Position numbers and translations under genes: made by a program
In this document: positions 7,917 through 13,295 of the stretch, piece after piece
How positions within the stretch are numbered: the stretch's first letter is position 1
How the letters are laid out: every line of letters starts with the position of its first letter
Assembly (NCBI GenBank): GCA_946478985.1
Contig: CAMLDZ010000071.1
Coordinates: 1 to 14,467, forward strand
Length of the DNA: 14,467 nucleotides
Direction: 5' to 3'
DNA from: an uncultured Solimonas sp.
GTDB lineage: Bacteria > Pseudomonadota > Gammaproteobacteria > Nevskiales > Nevskiaceae
The notes under the pieces: model-generated
What the model was told of the DNA's origin: nothing
The model's input: the letters and a program-made list of their open reading frames with translations, nothing else
The model's database searches: none

Positions 7917-8000
7917 CTATAAACTCTTGAAGTGGGTCTTCCCCGCGCATCGTGCTTGGGGTCCTGTCGATTGAAAAACGGCTCGCATCCTTGCTTGCCG
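7917..8000 (-). promoter_or_regulatory. structured rpsA mRNA leader, putative S1 autoregulatory element
   Basis: Three consecutive hairpins can be drawn on the minus strand before the rpsA ATG. Hairpin 1 (7979-8000) is CGGC-aa-GCA-AGGA-TGC-ga-GCCG, with an AGGA apical loop and five U residues after it. Hairpin 2 (7941-7961) is CCCC-aa-GCA-CGA-TGC-gc-GGGG. Hairpin 3 (7929-7941) is GAAG-ACCCA-CTTC. A degenerate AAGAG lies between hairpin 3 and the ATG. Gammaproteobacterial rpsA leaders are known to use a series of hairpins instead of a strong Shine-Dalgarno, allowing S1 to repress its own synthesis. The pairing is seen; the function is inferred. Hairpin 1 plus the U tract could alternatively be a weak terminator or attenuator after cmk. 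Confidence 0.55.
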
Positions 8001-8006
8001 GCCATG

Positions 8007-8029
8007 GGCGCACATGCGCCGGGCGCATG
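8007..8029. repeat. overlapping inverted repeats with a shared arm between cmk and rpsA
   Basis: Positions 8013-8029 form a palindrome, CATGCGCC g GGCGCATG, with 8-base arms. The arm TGCGCC (8015-8020) can also pair with GGCGCA at 8007-8012, so the central arm can pair with either neighbour but not both. No T tract follows on either strand, so it is not a standard terminator. It could be an RNA switch-like or processing hairpin in the cmk-rpsA transcript, or a protein-binding palindrome. Confidence 0.45.
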
Positions 8030-8060
8030 CCACCGATGTTCTGTCCCGCGGAAGATCAAC

Positions 8061-8744
8061 TCAGACGAAGCCGTACCGCTGCAAGAGAGTTTCCACTCTG
8101 GCCAGCACCTCGGCCCTGGAAAGTCCTGTCGTATCAACGACTTCAGCCCCTTCGGCCGGCTTTAGCGGGGCGACGGGGCGGTTGCGGTCGCGCTCGTCTC
8201 GGGCGCGGATCTCCTCGCGAAGGGGGGCGAGTGTAGCCGCTATGCCCTTTGCGCTCAACTGCTTGAGGCGACGCTGCGCGCGCTCGTCGGCGCTGGCGTC
8301 AAGGAAGATTTTCAGGCTGGCGTCGGGAAAGACGATGGTGCCCATGTCGCGGCCGTCGGCAATCAGGCCCGGCGCTTCGCGAAACGCCTTCTGCCGCTGC
8401 AGCAGCGCATCGCGCACCGCCGGCTGCGCCGCGATCAGCGAGGCAAGCGCGCCGGTCGACTCCTTGCGGATGTCGTGAGTCCAGTCTTCGCCGTCGACGA
8501 TGATCGCTTCGTCGTCCTCGGTATGGCCGGTGAAGGCGATGCGCAGCCCCGGCGCGAAGCGCGCCAGCGCCTCGGGATCGTGCAGGTCCATCGCCTGCTT
8601 GTGCGCCGCCAGCGCCAGGATGCGGTACAGCGCGCCGCTGTCGAGGCGATGAAACCCCAGCCGCTCGGCCAGCCAGCGCGTCACCAGCCCCTTGCCGACG
8701 CCGCTCGGTCCGTCGACGGCAATGACCGGCGCGAGCGGATTCAT
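8061..8744 (-). CDS. cmk: cytidylate (CMP/dCMP) kinase
   Basis: 227 residues, the same length as E. coli Cmk. It phosphorylates CMP and dCMP with ATP in the cytoplasm. The N-terminal P-loop is DGPSGVGKG (11-19), then LDSGALYR (34-41), ADGRDMGTIVFPDA for substrate binding, KIFLDASADERAQRR for the lid region, and ERDRNRPVAPL near the C-terminus. In E. coli the residue after GKG is Thr; here it is Leu, an unusual change beside the phosphate-binding loop. The ATG at 8742-8744 overlaps the aroA TGA stop by four bases (ATGA), so translation is probably coupled to aroA. The frame continues upstream only as an aroA shadow. The stop is 144 bases from rpsA. Confidence 0.97.
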   Translation of the reverse strand: MNPLAPVIAVDGPSGVGKGLVTRWLAERLGFHRLDSGALYRILALAAHKQAMDLHDPEALARFAPGLRIAFTGHTEDDEAIIVDGEDWTHDIRKESTGALASLIAAQPAVRDALLQRQKAFREAPGLIADGRDMGTIVFPDASLKIFLDASADERAQRRLKQLSAKGIAATLAPLREEIRARDERDRNRPVAPLKPAEGAEVVDTTGLSRAEVLARVETLLQRYGFV

Positions 8745-10072
8745 GTGCGCGTCTCGCGCAACTGCAGTCCGGACTGCCTGGCCAGTGCGGCAAAGCCCGG
8801 GAACGAGGTGTTGACATTGTCGCAGTCGAGGATGCGGATCGGCTGTTCGGCACGCAACGCCGCCATCGAGAACGACATGGCGATGCGGTGGTCGCCGCGC
8901 GAATCGACCTGGCCACCGTGCATGCGGCCGCCGCGTACGCGCATGCCGTCGGGCCGCGCCAGTGCCGGGATACCGAGCGCACGCAGACCGTCGCACATGC
9001 TCTGGATGCGGTCGGACTCCTTGACGCGCAGTTCCTCGGCGCCTTCGACCAGGGTCTCGCCGCGCGCGAAAGCCGCGGCGATGAAGATGGCCGGGAATTC
9101 ATCGATCGCCGCCGCCACCAGCTCCTTGCCGATGCGGATGCCCTGCAGCTCGCCGCCGCGGACGCGGATATCGGCCACCGGCTCGTCGCCGAACTGGCGC
9201 GCATGGGTCAGCTCGATGCGTGCGCCCATGGCGCTGAGCACGTCGATGATGCCGGTGCGCGTCGGATTGATGCCGACGTCGACGAGGGTGATGTCGCTGC
9301 CCGGCACGATCGCCGCGCCGACCATGTAGAACGCCGCCGACGAGATGTCCGCCGGCACCTGGATCTGCGTGGCGCGCAGGCTCTGCCCGCCTTCGAGTGC
9401 GGCGTAGCCCGGATGCGCGTCGACCTGCACGCCGAAGGCGCGCAGCATGCGCTCGGTATGGTCGCGCGAAGCTTCCGGCTCGGTGACTTCGGTACGGCCC
9501 CTGGCATACAGGCCGGCGAGCAGGATGCCGGACTTGACCTGTGCGCTGGCAACCGGCGAGTCGTAGCGGATGCCGCGCAGATTCTGATGCGGCAGGATGT
9601 TCAGCGGCGCGCGGCCGTCGTTGGATTCGATGCGCGCACCCATTTGCGTCAGCGGGCCGATGATCCGCTTCATCGGCCGCTTCGACAGCGAGGCGTCACC
9701 GATCAGCGTGGTGGTGAAGTGCTGGCCGCTCATCAGGCCCGCCATCAGCCGCATCGAGGTACCGGAATTGCCCAGATCGAGCGGATGCTGCGGCGACTTC
9801 AGGCCATGCAGGCCGACGCCATGAATCCTGAGCGAGGTCTCGCCGGTGCGCTCGATCCTCACGCCCATCGCCTGGAAGGCCTTCATGGTGCACAGGCAGT
9901 CTTCGCCGGTGAGGAAGCCTTCCACCGTGCTGACGCCGTCGGCGAGCGCGCCGAACATCACCGCGCGATGCGAGATCGATTTGTCGCCGGGCACACGGAT
10001 GCGCCCGCTCAGACGCCCGCCGGGCTGCACGTCGTACCGCAATCCACCTGCACTGCTCATGGTTCCGGTCAT
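8741..10072 (-). CDS. aroA: 3-phosphoshikimate 1-carboxyvinyltransferase (EPSP synthase)
   Basis: 443-residue shikimate-pathway enzyme that joins phosphoenolpyruvate to shikimate-3-phosphate. Substrate-binding motif RVPGDKSISHRA has Lys31. LDLGNSGTSMRL (99-109) is the PEP/S3P loop. ASAQVKSGILLAGL, the SRDHTERML segment, catalytic Asp in IDEFPAI, Glu in RVKESDRI and DHRIAMSF follow. Motif wording (PGDKSISHR, ASAQVKS, NPTRTG) is closer to the class II group than to E. coli, but the loop keeps Gly (GNSGTS) where the Agrobacterium CP4 enzyme has Ala. Two starts are possible, 10072 and an in-frame ATG at 10060; neither has a strong ribosome binding site and I report the longer. The gap to the tyrA stop is 9 bases. 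Its end overlaps the cmk start. Confidence 0.97.
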   Translation of the reverse strand: MTGTMSSAGGLRYDVQPGGRLSGRIRVPGDKSISHRAVMFGALADGVSTVEGFLTGEDCLCTMKAFQAMGVRIERTGETSLRIHGVGLHGLKSPQHPLDLGNSGTSMRLMAGLMSGQHFTTTLIGDASLSKRPMKRIIGPLTQMGARIESNDGRAPLNILPHQNLRGIRYDSPVASAQVKSGILLAGLYARGRTEVTEPEASRDHTERMLRAFGVQVDAHPGYAALEGGQSLRATQIQVPADISSAAFYMVGAAIVPGSDITLVDVGINPTRTGIIDVLSAMGARIELTHARQFGDEPVADIRVRGGELQGIRIGKELVAAAIDEFPAIFIAAAFARGETLVEGAEELRVKESDRIQSMCDGLRALGIPALARPDGMRVRGGRMHGGQVDSRGDHRIAMSFSMAALRAEQPIRILDCDNVNTSFPGFAALARQSGLQLRETRT

Positions 10073-10081
10073 GTCCGGGGT

Positions 10082-10951
10082 CTACTCGATCTGCGTGAGA
10101 TAACGTTCGCGCGCGCTGCGGGCGCGCTCGAACAAAGCTTTCATTTCTTCGAAGCGGCCGTCGCGCAGCATCTGGCGGATCCGCGTCAGCTCGTCGATCT
10201 GACGATCGAGCAGGCTGCCAACCGCATCGGCGTTGGCGAGCATGATGTCATGCCACATCTGCGGCGAACTCGAAGCGATGCGCGTGAAGTCGCGGAAACC
10301 GCCGCCGGCGTTGCCGAACAGCTCACTGGCCTGCGGCAGATCGGCCAGCATGTCGACGAAGCTGTAGGCGATCAGATGCGGCAGGTGCGAGGTGGCCGCG
10401 AAGATCGCGTCGTGCCGCGCGGCATCCATTTCGACCACGCGCGCGCCAACCGCCTGCCAGACCCGCGCGACCAGCGCCCGGGCGGATGCGTTCTGCTGTG
10501 CATGCGGCGTCAGGATCACGCGGTGACCGCGGAACAGGTCGGCGACGCTGTTGGCAACACCGCTTTTCTCGGTGCCGGCGATCGGATGGCCGGGCACGAA
10601 CCACGACGGCAGCTCGCCGCACAGCGCCGCGATATCGCGCAACACCGACTGCTTGGTGCTGCCGACGTCGGTGACGACTGCGTCCGCCTTGAGCGCGTGC
10701 CGGCAACTGTCGAGCGCGTCGGCGGTCCGCAGCACCGGCACCGCCAGCAACACCAGGTCGGCGTCCTGCACCGCCGCCGCCGGCGATTCGGATTCATGGT
10801 CGATGACGCCGTAGCGCAGCGCGTTCTGCCGCTGCAGCGGATCCGGATCGTAGCCGCTGATCCGGCCGACCTCGCCCGCCGCGCGCAGCGCGCGCGCGAA
10901 CGAGCCGCCCATCAGGCCCAGGCCGATGACGGCGAGGTGGCGAACGCTCAC
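10082..10951 (-). CDS. tyrA: prephenate dehydrogenase (monofunctional)
   Basis: 289 residues. It oxidatively decarboxylates prephenate to 4-hydroxyphenylpyruvate using NAD(P), for tyrosine synthesis. The Rossmann motif GLGLMGGS is at 10-17, followed by DVGSTK (95-100), GHPIAGTEKSGV (121-132) and SHLPHLIAYS (188-197), all typical of the TyrA dehydrogenase fold. There is no fused chorismate mutase (enteric TyrA) and no aroA fusion (pseudomonad type), and the protein stops without an ACT domain. The start is GTG at 10949-10951, sharing GTGA with the hisC stop, and AAGG lies about 10 bases upstream. The overlap makes coupled translation with hisC likely. Confidence 0.95.
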   Translation of the reverse strand: MSVRHLAVIGLGLMGGSFARALRAAGEVGRISGYDPDPLQRQNALRYGVIDHESESPAAAVQDADLVLLAVPVLRTADALDSCRHALKADAVVTDVGSTKQSVLRDIAALCGELPSWFVPGHPIAGTEKSGVANSVADLFRGHRVILTPHAQQNASARALVARVWQAVGARVVEMDAARHDAIFAATSHLPHLIAYSFVDMLADLPQASELFGNAGGGFRDFTRIASSSPQMWHDIMLANADAVGSLLDRQIDELTRIRQMLRDGRFEEMKALFERARSARERYLTQIE

Positions 10952-12084
10952 GCCCGCAACGCCTTCTGCAGCGCCGCGATGAAGCGGTCGTTCTCGACCT
11001 CGGTACCGATGCTGACGCGCAGGAACTGCGGCAGCCCGTAGCCGCCGCCGATCGGCCGCACGATCACGCCCTGCTCCAGCAAGGCCTGATTGATCGGCGC
11101 GGCGTCGCGGCCGAAGCCGATCGCCAGGAAGTTGGCCTGCGACGGCAGCACCAGCAGGCCCATCGCCGCCAAGGCCTGCGCCAGACGTGCGCGTTCGCGG
11201 GTGTTCAGCTCCACCGAGCGGTGCAGGTGGCCGGCATCGTCGAGCGCCACTTCGGCAGCCAGCAACGCCAAGCCGTTGTTGTTGAACGGCTGGCGCACGC
11301 GGTTGAGCACATCGGCCAGCGCCGCGCTCGACAGCGAGTAGCCGACGCGCAGGCCCGCCAGGCCGTAGGCCTTCGAGAAGGTGCGGAAGACCACGAGGTT
11401 CGGATAGCGGTCCAGCCAGCCGCGCACGTCGCCACGCAGCGCCGGATCGACATACTCGTAGTAGGCCTCGTCCAGCGCCACGACGACATGCCCGGGCGTG
11501 CGCTCCAGGAAGGCCTGGATGTCCTGCGCTGCCAGCACGGTGCCGGTCGGATTGTTGGGATTGGCGATGAATACCAGCGCGATATCCGGGTTCGCCGCCA
11601 GCAGCGTCGAGAACGCGTTCAGGTCGTGGCCGTAGGGCTGCGGATCGGTGTCGGGCCGCGCCGGCGCGACGACGGCGCGCGCGCCCTGCGCCTTGGCGAT
11701 CAGTTCGTAGACCGCGAATGCATGCGCCGAATACAGCGCCGCGCGGCCTTCGCCGAGAAACACGCGGCCGAGCAGCTCGATGATGTCGTTGGAGCCGTTG
11801 CCGAGGGTGATGCGATCGCTGCCGATGTCATGCAGCGCGGCGATCTTCTGCTTGAGGCGGTGACCGCTGCCGTCCGGGTACAGCGACAGCTTGCCGCCCG
11901 TCACCGCCTCGGCCAGCGCCGCGCGCACCTGGTCGCTGGGGCCCAGCGGGTTCTCGTTGGAGGCCAGCTTGATGACGTCGCGGATGCCGAGCTTGCGCTG
12001 CAGTTCCTCGATCGGCATGCCCGGCGAATACGCTTGCAGCGTGAGGACGCCCTTGGCGGCGTTTTGCAGGCTGATATCAGTCAT
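10948..12084 (-). CDS. hisC: histidinol-phosphate / aromatic aminotransferase (PLP fold type I)
   Basis: 378-residue class I/II aminotransferase of the HisC group. Motifs seen: LASNENPLGPS (40-50), YPDGSG (69-74), GNGSNDIIEL (96-105), NPNNPTG (175-181), DEAYYE (205-210), the PLP-binding Lys238 in TFSKAYGLAGLRVGY, and a C-terminal FLRVSIGT with the substrate-carboxylate Arg. HisC enzymes convert imidazole acetol phosphate to histidinol phosphate, and many also transaminate phenylpyruvate and 4-hydroxyphenylpyruvate. Its place between pheA and tyrA, away from any other his gene in this window, favours an aromatic transaminase role (inference). Start ATG 12082-12084 is 9 bases after the pheA stop with a weak Shine-Dalgarno. 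Its stop overlaps the tyrA GTG by four bases. Confidence 0.93.
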   Translation of the reverse strand: MTDISLQNAAKGVLTLQAYSPGMPIEELQRKLGIRDVIKLASNENPLGPSDQVRAALAEAVTGGKLSLYPDGSGHRLKQKIAALHDIGSDRITLGNGSNDIIELLGRVFLGEGRAALYSAHAFAVYELIAKAQGARAVVAPARPDTDPQPYGHDLNAFSTLLAANPDIALVFIANPNNPTGTVLAAQDIQAFLERTPGHVVVALDEAYYEYVDPALRGDVRGWLDRYPNLVVFRTFSKAYGLAGLRVGYSLSSAALADVLNRVRQPFNNNGLALLAAEVALDDAGHLHRSVELNTRERARLAQALAAMGLLVLPSQANFLAIGFGRDAAPINQALLEQGVIVRPIGGGYGLPQFLRVSIGTEVENDRFIAALQKALRA

Positions 12085-12093
12085 ATCGAAGTT

Positions 12094-13206
12094 TCAGACG
12101 ACGGCACGCGGATACGAGCCGAGCACCTTGAAGAACGCGGCCGCCGAGCGGACCGTCTCCAGCACTTCGCGCACGCGCGGCTCGCTGGCGTGGCCGGCGA
12201 AGTCGACGAAGAAGTAGTAGTCCGGCAGCACCGAGCCGCGCACCTGCCGCGACTCCAGCCGCGTCATGTCCAGGCCGGCGTCGGCAAACGGCTGCAGCAG
12301 CCTGAACAGCGCGCCCGGCTGGTTGCGGTGCGCGGTCATCACCAGCGAGGTGATGTCGTCACCGCTGCTCTGCGGCTCCTGTTTGCCGATGATCAGGAAG
12401 CGCGTGGTGTTGCTGGGGTCGTCCTCGATGTTGGAGCCGAGGATGTTGAGGCGATTGAGCTTGCCGGCCTGCAGCGAGGCGATCGCCGCCGTGCCCTTGC
12501 CCTCGGCCGCCGCCAGCCGCGCGCCCTCGCCGTTGCTGGACACGACCTCGCGCTCGGCATTGGGCAGCCGCACATCGAGCCACTTGCGGCACTGCGCGAA
12601 CGACTGCGCATGCGCGTAGACCTTGCTCACCGCCTCCAGCGCCGTCTCGTTCGACAGCAGATGGTGATGGACCGCGAGCGTGACTTCGCCGCAGATATGC
12701 AACTGCGTATGCACCAGCTCGTCGAGCGTGCTGCTGACGACGCCGCCGGTCGAGTTGGCAACCGGCACCACGCCGTAATCGGCGGCGCCGGTCTCGACAT
12801 CGCGGAAGATCTCGTCGATCGCGCGCACCGGCCGCGCGGTGACGCTGTCGCCGAAGTGCTTGTGCACGGCGGCCTGCGTGTAGGTGCCTTCGGGGCCCAG
12901 ATAGGCGATTGTCAGCGGCGATTCCAGCGACAGGCACACCGACATGATCTCGCGCATCAGCCGCGCGATGGTCTCATCGGTCAGCGGGCCGCCGTCGGGG
13001 CCGTGGTTACGCTCGATCGCCCGGCGCAGCACCTCGGCCTCGCGCGAGGGCCGGTAGTGGTCGCCGGTGTCGCCCGCCGCCTGCTTGATGTGCGCGACCT
13101 GCTGCGCGATGCGCGCGCGACGCGAGATCAGCGACTGGATCTGCTCGTCGAGCGCATCGATCTGCGTCCGCGCTTCGGCCAGCGTCTGCGGCACCTTCAT
13201 CGGCAT
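12094..13206 (-). CDS. pheA: bifunctional chorismate mutase / prephenate dehydratase
   Basis: 370-residue P-protein converting chorismate to prephenate and then phenylpyruvate. Residues about 8-95 form the helical AroQ mutase (IDALDEQIQSLISRRARIA). About 98-278 form the dehydratase (IAYLGPEGTYTQAAV, YAHAQSFAQCRKWL, and the catalytic TTRF at 267-270). About 286-365 form the ACT domain for phenylalanine feedback (GAL at 298-300). Oddities: the usual VP(I/V)ENSxEG reads VPVANSTGG (Ala150, Gly154), and the ACT motif ESRP reads ESRQ (Gln321). Reading frames are intact, so this is divergence rather than decay. Starts at 13206 or the in-frame ATG at 13200 are both possible; AGGA lies 4 and 10 bases upstream of them respectively. 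The frame above 13206 is a shadow of serA. A terminator stands between serA and this gene. Confidence 0.95.
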   Translation of the reverse strand: MPMKVPQTLAEARTQIDALDEQIQSLISRRARIAQQVAHIKQAAGDTGDHYRPSREAEVLRRAIERNHGPDGGPLTDETIARLMREIMSVCLSLESPLTIAYLGPEGTYTQAAVHKHFGDSVTARPVRAIDEIFRDVETGAADYGVVPVANSTGGVVSSTLDELVHTQLHICGEVTLAVHHHLLSNETALEAVSKVYAHAQSFAQCRKWLDVRLPNAEREVVSSNGEGARLAAAEGKGTAAIASLQAGKLNRLNILGSNIEDDPSNTTRFLIIGKQEPQSSGDDITSLVMTAHRNQPGALFRLLQPFADAGLDMTRLESRQVRGSVLPDYYFFVDFAGHASEPRVREVLETVRSAAAFFKVLGSYPRAVV

Positions 13207-13224
13207 TCGATCCTGAACCGGGGG

Positions 13225-13271
13225 CAACAAAAGAGAAAGGCCGCGGATTTTAACGCCAAGCCGCGGCCTTT
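13225..13271 (-). terminator. intrinsic terminator between serA and pheA
   Basis: On the minus strand a perfect 11-bp stem, AAAGGCCGCGG/CCGCGGCCTTT (arms 13261-13271 and 13236-13246), encloses a 14-base loop and is followed by the T-rich CTCTTTTGTTG. It begins 24 bases after the serA stop (13296-13298) and ends about 30 bases before the pheA ATG. No leader peptide rich in Phe codons fits in the gap, so a classical pheA attenuator is not supported. Partial read-through into pheA remains possible. Confidence 0.85.
13247..13252 (-). promoter_or_regulatory. -10-like hexamer TAAAAT in the terminator loop, possible pheA promoter
   Basis: TAAAAT on the minus strand matches TATAAT at 5 of 6 positions and lies in the AT-rich loop of the serA terminator. 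No convincing -35 element is present 16-18 bases upstream. If used, transcription would begin inside the second stem arm, so the new transcript could not form the hairpin. This is a speculative call. Confidence 0.25.
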
Positions 13272-13295
13272 GGTTCCAGCAGGGGTGGCCCGGGC

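Noticed and set aside
6576..7922. 448-codon plus-strand frame opposite rpsA
   Set aside because: Asp/Val/Ala-rich antisense shadow of the repeated S1 domains. The repeats in it mirror S1 repeats.
8888..11041. 717-codon plus-strand open frame across aroA/tyrA
   Set aside because: Antisense to two unmistakable enzymes and made of His/Arg/Ala-rich shadow sequence with no motif. Such frames are typical of high-GC genes.
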